NCBI GenBank assembly: GCA_035771175.1
Contig: CM069600.1
Coordinates: 4,443,210 to 4,507,209 of the forward strand
Reading direction: 5' to 3'
DNA: 64,000 nucleotides
From: Paratinospora sagittata
Taxonomy: Eukaryota; Streptophyta; Magnoliopsida; Ranunculales; Menispermaceae
The position numbers and the translations under genes are program-made. Shown in pieces: positions 27,001 to 39,400 of this stretch. The notes under the pieces are model-generated. The model made no database searches, was not told the origin of the DNA, and saw only the letters and a program-made list of their open reading frames with translations. The first letter of the stretch is position 1, and the number at the start of each line of letters is the position of its first letter.

Positions 27001-30000
27001 AAACACCCAATTGTTCTACATTTTTAAGGTGCAGGAAAAGAAAGACCATAAATAGCATTTTCAACATGGCCATTTTTTTTGTGACTATGCAAATGCAACC
27101 AATGTTATCAAGGTGTGCACCTTAATGCGCCTCAAGCGTGCCTTGAAGCAGGGCGCAAATGTTGCGCCTCAATACTGGACAAGCAAGGCTCACTAACTCA
27201 AGAGTGCACCTTAGTGCGCCTCACTTTCCAGCTTCTCATTTATATATATATTCATCAAATAAGTATTGCATATACTTTTTTTTTCTCTTTTCTTTGAATA
27301 AATATACATAATACATACTCAACTTAACTAAGTCTTTTTCCAACTACATGAATCCTCTTCCTCCATTCCGCTCTATCATACATAATACGCACTATAGAAC
27401 ATAAAACATCAAAGGAAACTCGTGTTCCACTTTTATAACAACAATAAGTAGTTGTTACAAAGGTATAACAGTTGCAGCTTGTTCTTCTTTGCTTTCGTAT
27501 TTCTTTCTTCAAATTTTAAATATAAAAAGAAATAAACATAATATTAATAACAACTACGAAATAGAAAGATTACTTCTATTATGAATATCATAATGGATGA
27601 TGGGAAAATTTTAAAACTTTTATTGGTTTATCTTTTTTTTCAAATTCTTTTGACCAAAAATAATATATATTCAAGTTTTTTAAGAATTTTGCACCTCAAG
27701 CGCTAGGGCCCCTCATCATCTTTAGTATTTACCTTGAATGCAACACAATCTCTTCATTTTCTCCATTTTTCTCAACTTTAGAAAATTTGTTTTATCCATT
27801 CTCCACCATGGCTTATGGCAAAGAATGGGGGGAAGAGAAAGAGGGGAAAAGGGGAATGTGGGACGAGAAATACAAGAAAAAGAAGGAAATGGAAGGAGAA
27901 GATGCAGAAACGGGAGCTTGGATCAGGTGCAGAAGAAGGAAGTTTAATCCAACATCTTCCCCTTTCCCTTCCTTCTTATCCCCCTTTCCCCTACTTTCTT
28001 ATCCCTCCTTCTCTTCCCTTCTCTTTTTATTTTTTTCGTTTTCCTCCCTTATCAACTTACAATGAGTGCAAACTGAGAACTCTCATTTTAAGAGTTTGTT
28101 TTCTTGTTTTTATTCTGAAAACACCCAACTGTTCATCTTTCCATAGTGAAAACATTGAATGGCATTTTCCCTTCTCCCTTTTCCTTCCTTTGCAATGTTG
28201 TGCAGTCAAATTCATTCTGTCAGTGTCAATGGCCATCTTCTTAGCATCCACAATTCTCTTCTCGCCACCATTTGCCCTCTCTTTTGCATACATGATGTGG
28301 ATCAACATATCATTCCACACCCCACAAAAAGTGCAACTGAGAACATCGCTTTAAGAGCCTTTTTTGAGAATTTATACTTAGAAAACTCTTTCTAATCATG
28401 GGTATTTTAGCTAAAATTCGAAGTGAGGCCTCCCTTCTTGGTCCAACAAATCAATTTGGTTATTTGTTTTTGAATAATTTATCAAATTTAAAATTTGATA
28501 TGAGAATTCAAACTTTGTAGCTAAATTTTAGGGAAAATATAAAAGAATTTGAATTCAAGTTTATAGGAGAAGCTTTACGGGCTAGCCTCCCTTAGTTTGG
28601 TTCCCCCTTGAGAACCCATGTGTGTCCCACTTTTAGTTCTAAACTCCATTTTGATTGCATTTTAATCCCACATTTATACTTGACCCATTTAGCTCTTAAA
28701 AGTGTGTCCTACAAAGTACGAACTACTTAATTATATGTGGGCGTCGGTGGGAGTTGGGCCTTATTCAACTTGGCTTGAATCATGAAATGCATAAATACTT
28801 ATAAAAACTATAGGTAAAAATCAAAACTCATAAATAGCAAACTATAGGTTTCTTAGTCCTCGAAGCAAGGCTTCAACCTCTAAGCTACTTTGACCTTGAG
28901 GAATTAATATGGTATGAGTCATAATTCATTTATTATCTTTTCCAAATTTTGATATAAAATGAGTAGTTTACACAATTCTAAAACCTACTATCTAGGAAAT
29001 TTATCCAAAATGCTCAATTATTCATTCTATTATTCATGTAGCTGACCCCATGTAGATGGGAAAAGGTTTTCTGAGTTCGGTAGTTGAGTTTGAGATTGAC
29101 AGCCAGACTAATTTGAAATCGTGGTGTGAGGTGGTGCAAGGCAGTGATTGTACAAATCCAATTGGCACACGACAGGATGGCCACGTCTCTGAGAAAGGTG
29201 GCTTAGCAAATTTTGGTACGGTCAGTGCTATTGCTGACAAATCACACCTTCTTGAGGTGGGCCAGAAGTTGATTGGGCCCCAATTTCTGCCCATGCAGGA
29301 GTTCGACCCATCTATTCTTGAGTTGAACGCACAATCTCCAAAGGCATTGTCTAAGTTACCCAGGATAGAGATGCCCATAAAGGATGTGGTTGCAGTCATC
29401 GATGTTGGGCCCAATGCTTGTTTATCCGATTAGGCCCACATCCACGATCTAACAGTTTCCAATCTGGGTCCTGTGTGTGTCGGACCTTCTCTCGATATTC
29501 TTCAAGTTTCTAATGAACCATATGGAAATAATATTCTCATACTAGAATCATCCTTCAGTCACGTATCTAAGACGCACGTGGCACCACGTTATGGGGAAAA
29601 TGAAGGTAACAAAGTCATTCCTTCCCTTTCTCATCCTATCTTTTGTCCCAAGAAGATGGCTTTCCCCAGCAGTAACGTGTCTAATTCAAACGATGGTCGA
29701 GGTGCTACGAGTAGGTTTCGATCTAGATGGGCGATGAGGAAGGAACGGTGTTCTCAAAGCTTGAGCACGTCAGCAGAGCAGGGAGGTGTTCGAGAGTGGG
29801 AAAATCAACATGTTCTTTGGCAAAATTGGGTCTTGGATAGTAATTCGGACAATGGCCAGCGAGGGGACGATGACCGTGACGAACGTGATGATCAGAATGC
29901 TCTGACTACAAATGATGTTCTTTTATGCCAACCCAACGTGGGATCCCAAGTACGCCTAAGTAATTTTAATTTTTTAAAACTACAACATCTGCATGGCATT

Positions 30001-33000
30001 TAGTCTCAATACACCTATAATGGTCAAGTTCCTGCCAGAGATTCTGCAATACATTGGCATATTTTGTGACCGTCATGTTGCCTTGTTTTAATGTTCCAAC
30101 TTCCACTTTGATCTCATACACTTGGGCTGCATCATGGACCTTAGACTACGTCTGATGAACGACATCCCAAATGTCTTTGGCGGTAGTAAAAAACATACAT
30201 GTATCACTAATATTTGGTGTCATTGAATTCCATAGCCACGCCATTATAAAAGCATCTTCGTTATCCCACGTTATAAACTTAGGATCTCCAAGTGTAGGTC
30301 CAGTGCCCAAAAGATGACTCAATTTCCCTTTGCTCTTTAGAAAAGTACGCACCAACTGAGACAACTTCAAATAATTATTTTCATCAAGTCTGTATGCTGC
30401 CTGAATATTTGATAGTTCCCCTTTCTCCGTTTTGCCAACTGCTTCTTCAGTCTGCATCGTTTCGGAAGTAACCGACATTTTTTTTTATTATTCTTTTTTT
30501 ATAGGTTACAAACTCAAAAAAAAAACAAAATAAAAAAAATAAAAAGAAGAAATGGCGTTACAGATGCGATGTTGCAGGAAGAAGACGAACCAGGAGGCAC
30601 AGCGATGAACCCGGAAGAAGAAGACGAATAAGGCGGCACAACGATAAACCCAGAAGAAGACGAACCAGTCGACAAATATGAAGATGGTGACACAGATGAC
30701 GCAGTTAGGGTGACGAAAGAAGGCGGCGACAACGACACGATGAAGGGTTAGTTGCAGACGGCGACGGAAGAGAAAGAAGAAAAAGAAGACGACGACGACG
30801 ATGTGCGATCCAGCAACAGCAGCAGCAACAACAGAAAACGCACAGACGACGACGGTGATGTGCGATCGCAATGGAGATTTGATGGACGGCAATGTGCGAT
30901 CAATAGTAGCAGCATCTATGAAGACACACAGACGACGACGGTGATGGAGATCAGAGAGATGCAGTGATGCAGTGATGCAGTGATGCACAAGAGAGATATG
31001 CGAGAGACGACGTAAAAAATCAACAATGGTGGGTTCGAGCAGCGGCGGCTGAAACACGACAGCGATGGAGACAAAGGCGTCTGCAACGATGAGGATATCG
31101 GCAGTGCCGATGAGGAAGACGCAGTAACCGATGGTGATATAGTAGTAGTGATGAAGACGCACACACCAATCAGCAACACGATTAATGGCGATGAAGGCCA
31201 ACGAGGAAGGTTCCGGCAATGAAGGCCAAAATAAAACAATTCCGACGATGAGGTCAGAAGAAAAGAGAATTTTCCCAGTTGTACAAGAAGCTTAAAGCTC
31301 TGATACCATGTTGTAAAAATAAAATAATAAAAGACACAAAGATGTAATGTGGTTCGACTTTATGGCCTACATCCATAGGAAAAGAGGAGATATTTTCTTA
31401 TTCTTGATGATGTCTTAATGGAGGAACACCATATATATAGACATATAGGGCTATGCACACATATAGCAATAATTACAATTTTTGTAACTGCTAAATAAAA
31501 CAACTTCTAAAATTATCATCTTTCCTTAAAGGAAATAAATCCCACAGATTTTGCTCTTCTCCACAACAGTATCATTAAAAGAACTCTATGCAAGGCAAAA
31601 CCAGACATTATTGTTTTTCAAGAAACAAAAAGGGAGATTGTTGATCGTAGATTGATTTCTCAATTGTGGGGTTCGAGATTCAAGAGTTGGCTCTCGATTC
31701 CAGCTATTGGATCAGCAGGTGGGGTGGTTATAGTTTGGGATCCCAGGGTGATCAACATGGTTAACAATCTCATTGGAGATTTCTCCATTTCCATTCAGGT
31801 TATAGGTGACACTAGAAGATGTTGGTGGCTTTCAGGCGTTTACGGCCCTTCGAGGTACGCTGAGAGGCAAGTCTTTTGGAATGAATTGGCCAGTCTTAGC
31901 ATGATCTGTGGTGAGGAATGGTGTTTGGGTGGTGATTTCAACCCAGTGTGTAAAGTGGGGAAAAAAATCAATAGTCCACATTTGACCACTAGCGTGCAGA
32001 TGTTTGATCTGGTTATTTATGAATTGAGATTGAAAGATCCCCCTCTTCTTAATGCTAAGGTTACTTGGTCGAATTTTCGAGTGAACCCTATTTGTTGTCG
32101 CTTGGATAGATTTCTTTTCTCTCCAGCATGGGATGTGATGCTTCCATGTTGTAGACAAGAGGCACTTCCGAGAGTTGTTTCGGATCACTGCCCAATCGTG
32201 TTGAACTTGACAATGTTTAGATGGGGGCCTTCTCCTTTCAGATTTGAGAATGTTTGGCTAGAGCATCGCAATTTTCTAGATAATCTCAGAAGGTGGTGGA
32301 TGAATTCCACTGTTTATAGCCACGAAGGCCATAAGTTCATGCTTAAGCTGAAAGATGTCAAGTTAGTTGTTAAAGGGTGGGATAGAGATGTTTTTGGCAC
32401 CACTCATAAGAAGAAAAATGATTTGGAAGAGTTGATTGGTTGTGTGGATTTTTTGGAAGGGCACAATGAGATGTCCCAAGGCCTTGATGTGTTCAATAAA
32501 CGAGCTAAAATTGAACTTGCAGACATTTGCTTGATGGAGGCTAGGATGGTCGGTCAAAGAGCAAGGTTACAATGGCTTAAAGATGGTGATGCTAACACTA
32601 ATTTGTTCCATAGAATTCTTAGCAACAGAAAGTCAAAATGCTTCATTTCCAAAATTGAGCATGATGATGGTTCCCTAGTGGAAGATGATGAGGGCATCTC
32701 AAAGACTTTTATTAATTATTTTTCTGATGTTTATTCTTCACAAAAGGTTAAGCTATGGGACATTGTGGGTATCGATTGGAACCCGATTTGTGATGAAGAT
32801 GTAAGGTGGTCGGAGAGACCCTTTGAGGAAGATGAGGTTTGGCAAGCGGTCTTCAGTTGCAGTGGAAGCAAGGCCCCTGGACCGGATGGATTCACTATGG
32901 CATTTTATCAGAAGTCTTGGGATATCATTAAAGAAGACGTAGTGAAGGTCATGCAGGATTTTTATGAGAACGGGGTGGTTAATATCAAGACAAATGAAAC

Positions 33001-36000
33001 TTTTATTTGTCTTAACCCAAAGCGAAGAGACTCATGGCACCCAAAAGCTTACAGACCTATTACTCTTGTGACAAGCCTGTATAAAATCATTGCCAAGACT
33101 TCATCTATTAGGCTACATGCTACTCTTCATAACACAATCGAGGATACTTAATTTGTTTTTGTCCATAACCGTCAAATTTTGGACGCCATTCTTGTGGCCA
33201 ATGAAGCAGTAGAAGATTATCGTACTAGCAGGCGTGATTTTTAAGGCTGATTTTGAAAAGGCCTATGATTCTGTAAAGTGGAATTTTCTTGATTGTGTGC
33301 TAGAAATGAAAAATTTTGGAAGGAAGTGGCATACTTGGATTACTGGGTGTCTGAAATTTGTCTCCTTCTCGATTATCATTAATGGCAAGGCATCTAGGAA
33401 GTTTGATGCATCTAGAGGGCTTCGGCAAGGTGATCCCTTATCGCCTTTCTTGTTTACTCTCGTGGTGGATGTTCTATGTAGAATGATGTCTAAGGCTTGC
33501 TTGCACTCAGTGGTTCGCGGTTTCTTAGCAGGCAAGGATGAGGTGGAGGTCTCCCATCTCATGTTTGTCGATGATACTTTGTTCCTTCTTGATGGTGAGG
33601 AGAATAATGTTGAAAATGCACTATGCCTTCTCAAATGTTTTTGCAAATTGTCGGGGCTTAAAGTTAACATGGGTAAAAGTCAAATAGTCGGCATTAATGT
33701 TGATAATGGGATGATGATGTGGTTGGCTACTCAGATTGGGTGTTCCATTCGGTCTTGGCCGCTTCAGTATCTTGGCTTGCCTTTAGGAGGTAATCCGAGA
33801 AGTAAATCTTTTTGGGATCCGGTTATTTCGAAGATCTCTCATAGATTGGATGGGTGGAAAAAAGGATTTCTCTCAAGAGGTGGTCGTTTTGCTCTCATTA
33901 ATTCAGTCCTGTCAGCTATTCCCACTTACTACCTTTCGCTCTTCCGTATGCCTATTTCGGTGGCCCATGAAATTGAGCAACGTATAAGATCTTTCCTTTG
34001 GAGAGGAACGGATAATAGTCGGGGCTCTTCTCTTCTTTCTTGGCTGATTGTTCAGAGACCTATGTCTAAAGGGGGATTGGGTATTGGTAACATGGTGCAG
34101 AAAAACATTGCTCTTTGTGCGAAATGGATTTGGCGGATTTGCACGGATGACAAGTCTTTTTGGGCAAAGGTTATTACTAGCAAATATGGGTCTATTGAGT
34201 TTTGCAAGAAAATTATCCCTTCTATTCCCGCCACCTTTAAAAGTCCTTGGAAATTTATCCTTTCTATCCTTCCCATTATGTTCCCCTTCATTATGCCAGT
34301 AGTTGGAGATGGGTGTTCTTTCAAATTTTGGAAGGATCGATGGCTTAGTGACATTCCCACTGTGGAAAGATTCCCTAGACTTTACCATGCCACTATTTTC
34401 CCAAATCACTCCATTTCACACTTTATCACTGTCCCCGACCAAAACCATCCCATTCAATGGAATCTTTTTAACCCAAGCTCCCTTACGGTTGGGCAACGAG
34501 CCGAATATGAGAAGTCGCTCAACCAGCTGAACCCTGTCTTCTGGCAATGATTGCTTTCGATGGTCCCTACACCAATCTGGTCATTTTACAAGTAAATCTC
34601 TTTTCCATTTCCTTATTGGCGACCCCTCCTTCTCACCTTTGCCCTTGACTAATTTCATTTGGGAGGCTCATATACCATCCAAAGTTAAAACATTTGGGTG
34701 GATTATGGCCCATAATAGGCTTAATATGGGTGATGAGTTGCACAAGAGACTTCCTTTCATGTATTTGCTTCCCCACTATTGTTTATATGTGAATAATGCA
34801 GATGAGGCTTCGCACCTTTTTTTTGGATGTCCCTTTGCTTTAAGACTGTGGGGCGAATGGCAGAAGTCTGTGCGGTTAGGCTTTTCCTCGCCTTCATCAA
34901 TTGCTGAAGCCTTTTCTCTTTCCCACATTCAAGGTTTTAACAGTCGACAAATCAAAATTTTAAGAACGGCTTCTTTTGCAACCCTTTGGACAATTTGGTT
35001 GGAGAGAAACCAACTTATCTTTGAAGGAATCTCTAGATGCCCGGAGATGTTTTGGCACGATCTGATTTCGCTAGCTAGCTCTTGGGTTGTTGTGTTTAGG
35101 ATTCAAGGGGAGTAGTCTATGAACTCTTGGGTTAGGAATTGGAATGAATGTATGAGATGAGGTGAAGGAGTTTGTTTTGCTTTGGGTATTTTTAGCATGT
35201 TAATGCTTTTATTTTTGTTGTTTGTTGTTTTCCTCTTAGCACTTCTGGTGCTCTTTTTTTGTTGTTGTTGTATTTGTTTTTCTTTATCAATGATATTGTT
35301 TGTTTACTCTTAAAAAAAAAAAAAATTGGGTAGTTGAGTTTATCTATTCCAATTGCAAAATCAGTTATTTCATGCTTCTTGTTTGAAGATTAAAGATTGA
35401 CAGCATACTTTATATTGGATTGACCAACAGCTGCAATTGAAGATTAAAGATTGATCGCATCTAACTCAACTAAGCATTTTCTCAACTACATGGAGTCGGC
35501 TACATGAATCCGCTTTATGAAAGGCCAAGTCAACATTCCAATTACAAGAAATTAGATCTTTCTTTAATTATCTTTGTCTCATGTTATTTTAGGTCTACCT
35601 CTAGCTCTATTGTTACCATCTAGTGTTAATAGGTCACTTTCCTCAATCGGTGCATCTAAAGGCCTATGTTGTATGCGTCCAAACCACCTTAGTCGGTTCT
35701 TTCTCATTTTATCTCCAATTGTTGTACTCCTACCATTTCCCGAATATGCTCACTTCTAATTTTATCTTTTAAAGTTTTACCACATATCCATCTTAACATT
35801 CGTATTTTTGTTACACTTAGTTTCTTAACATGTTTTTTAATTACCCAACATACTGTACCATATAGCATGGCTAGCCTAATAACAACTCTACTAAAATTTT
35901 CATTTAACTTCAATGGGATGTGTCTATCATACAATACACCATAAGTCCTACTTTAACTTTATGGTTCACATCCTCACCTTTTTCTCCTTTTTATGTATAA

Positions 36001-36358
36001 TGGATCCCAAATACCTGAACAGGCTGAACTTTTCACTCCTTGGTGTCTCTTAACTTCCATTCTTCACTATCTCTTTATTTGTAGTTCTACTTCTACTAAA
36101 ATTACATTTAACGTATTCAATCTTAGTCCTACCAATCTTGAACCCTTTAGACTCTAGAGCCTCTCTCCAAACCTCTAGCTTAACATCTACTTCAGATGCA
36201 GCTTCATCAATCAATACTATATCATCAGCGAATAGCACACACCAAGGAATATCTTCTTGAAATTTGTTAGTGTCACTTATTGTTAGTTTTACAATGGTTC
36301 TTGCCCCATGTACATGTCTTTTATCAATTCAATGTACCTAATTGTACCTAATTCTTGT

Positions 36359-36417
<59 letters not shown>

Positions 36418-39400
36418 AATTGTAACTTTTTTTTTCCCTAATACCCACCATATTATTTCTCTAGGTACTCTATCATAGGCTTTCTCTAAATCATTAAATA
36501 CCATAGGGAGGTCTTTCTTTTTCTGTCTATACCTCTCCATCAATCTCCTTAATAAATAAATAGCTTCCATAGTTGATTTATCGGCCACTAATCTAAATTG
36601 ATTATTTGACACCAAGGATTGATCGTATCCCTCTAAGTTTTTTTTTTTCCAATTTGGTCAACTGAATCCCTCATCATTATAAACCACAAATTTGCCTCTC
36701 TTTTAACAAATATCCACAAACCAAAATATCTAAACTTAATGGAAAATCAACTCCACTGTTCCATCAATTTTGCAAATGTTTTGTAATACAATACTACCCT
36801 TTCTTTTTTCAAAAATGCCCCCTTGCTTTTAAAGAGTTTAAATTGTACTACACAAACTGTTATACCAATCAAATTCTTAAAATCTCAATTTCAAATGGCT
36901 AAATGAGGCAACTAGTGGAAATTTCTTTCCTAGTTCAATGGACAGTCACTATCCAACAAGAAACATCTCCAAAGAAGTGCTAACAACATAAATATCAAAC
37001 TTGTCTAACCGATAAAACTTTGGCCTCTGACAGCATATGCCCTTCTAATCATAACCCTTGCACCACATTATCTATCCTAAGTGAAATTTATCAAATGGTA
37101 GGTAGATATGCCAATTATAAATCTCATGGTTCACACATGAGAGGTGTTTCTTCTTCCTCTTAAAATTTGAAAAAAAAAAAAAAAAAAAAAAAAAGGAACA
37201 AACAAAAGAAAAGAAAAACATTAGCAACAAGCATTATCATAAAAGTTGCAACACATTGATTAGTGATTTAAAGTTGGGGGCTTTTGGAAACTTGGATCAT
37301 TCATCATTACAACAAGGGATTCATCCCTGCCTAAGGACATTTTTTTACCAAAAACCTTGAAAAATTCAAGAGACTAGACTATAATCCATTGAAGAAAAAT
37401 TATGGACCACATTCTTCTTTTCTATTTTTTATGATTTTCTTTATTTTTAATTATTGTTGATTTACCATTTTGCAAACTATTTAAAACAAATGATGAGAGC
37501 TTGACACCATTTAACCACCTCGCAGGAATAGTTTAGTATTTGTTCCTATAATATCAAGATTGATCCAACAACTTCACAAAAGAGAAAAAGCAATGGAGCC
37601 TAAAACGAGAAAAAAAATAAAAAGATAAGAAGATGGATCCTCACCTTGAAAAGGCCTCCTAACCAAAACCTAAAAGGGAAAAGGAAGTTAGTATTTTGAT
37701 AGAAGTATTCAAATGTAAGAAGATATAGCAGCATAATTCTATGTTATGCAAACTCTTCACTCTAACATAGGCTTGAGAATGAACTTAGCTCATGTCCAAG
37801 TACCTGATTTCAAATTTTTTAACACCTTTTAGTTGAAACCTTGAACCTATAATTTGAGAATGAACAAGTCCAACCACATGCATAAATCCTAGACCCTAAC
37901 CCAAGTTTGGGTAACATAGGCACAACTATATAAACAAAAGAAACCATTCTAAAATTCCTTGAAACCATGCCCACCACTACAACATTTTATAATTAAGTTC
38001 ATACCTCGCACCGAGACTACGATTTAGTGCTCTCAACAGCCATGGTTTGGACTTTCGAGATTCTTCAAGCCAGCACCTCTGGAATCTAGAAAGACACCAT
38101 CATTAACGTCATGCTACTTTGATATTGCTAACTTCATAAAAAAATATAACAAAAAAAAAACTGAGGAAAGGGAACAAGCATTATCCATACTTGTTATTTA
38201 GTGTCTCTGTCTGATCCCATGTATCTAATTTCCAAACATCTTTCTCGGTGATAGGTCGCTTATAGCCTTGTTGCATAAGAGGAGTCATCCATCCAAAATA
38301 TATCTCTACCAGAAGGAATGCAAAACATTAAGAAGCAGCCAAGTTTAACTTATATTTATCCAAGGCAAATTGATACTCATCAAGTAGACTAAGTAAATAA
38401 TTGGACTCAAATTAGGGGTTGAACATGTTGGAAGAATCCGCCAACAATATGATCAAGGAAAAACGCAAATGGAGCAAAAAGAAACCTATAGAAGAACTAG
38501 TAATAAGAATTCTAGAGGATTTCTGTTTTATTTGGGGCACATGATTCAGCTCCGCAAACTCTGGAAATCAGTCTCTATGCAGTCTTCTTAATGAGGATGT
38601 AACCTAACTACTAGAGGGTTATATCTCAAATACTCACACTTCTATCAATATATGACATGTCAATGATAGCTTGCTATAGATTATTGTGCCTCCACCTGAC
38701 AAATATAGCTTTTAAGTTTAGTGGTTAATGACATAGTTAGAGCTCCAATTTCTGCAGAGGTATTGGGTTCAAGTCTCTCTGTTAGTATTGGCATATTTGT
38801 TATATTTCTCTTCTTTAATCTCTATTATGTCTCCATGTGTAGGATGGGGTTGCAAGTGAGGGGAAGTGTCAATGATAGCATGTTGTACACTTTTGGGCTT
38901 CCACCTACTAGCCATAGCTTTAGCACCAGTGGTTAGTAACATTATGAAAAAGAAAAAATAGATAACAAATTCAAGCAACTACTCACTGGAGAAAATGTTC
39001 ACATGCCTCTCTGGACAAATCTGCTCTCCTCCAGGAAGTGCTTCATACTCTTTGTTGTCAATAGGTTCATCCACTATTGGAGTGTAGCCAGCATAAGGCT
39101 CTAAATCAGGGACATGAAATAGCAATAAAATCCCAAACAAGATCTGCACACAAATAGAAACCATAATGTAGTGATGGGTTTCATTTTTTCCTCTCTTTCT
39201 TGTTGGTGGAAGATGTTTGTCTTATAACAACTACTGGAAATACCAATTTAAGTCGGCCCCTCGAGTTCACATATTCCAGAACTAAATAAGAAGAAAACTA
39301 AATGTTACCAGTACTAGTAAAAGCGCTTTTTGGACATCAGTGAGTGGGTTTTGAGATTTCTAAAAATTTTAGACTTGCTCGAAATCATGAAAAAAAAAAT

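Larger units (their letters stand above)
29966..31568 (-). mobile_element. Ty1/copia copy 2 (5' LTR, leader, partial gag)
   Basis: Minus strand: 5' LTR 31309-31568, primer-binding site 31297-31308, leader 30506-31296, gag start [12 protein letters not shown] at 30478 and gag reading past 30146 to [18 protein letters not shown] near 30030. It ends abruptly at about 29966 inside LINE B. Protease, integrase, RT and 3' LTR are absent, so it is a deleted copy. Confidence 0.85.
29092..35328 (+). mobile_element. LINE B, L1-type LINE truncated in ORF1, carrying a copia fragment
   Basis: Flanked by a 13-bp direct repeat ggtagttgagttt (29079-29091 and 35329-35341), with a poly-A tail at 35312-35325. 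It contains the end of ORF1 (29092-29965), a copia insertion (29966-31568) and most of ORF2 (31569-35115). The end of ORF1 and the start of ORF2 are lost at the copia junction. It lies in ABCC intron 7, antisense to the gene. Confidence 0.88.

Noticed and set aside
27738..28395. Overlapping open frames of 69-179 codons
   Set aside because: They arise from purine/pyrimidine-biased sequence, overlap in all frames and resemble no protein family.
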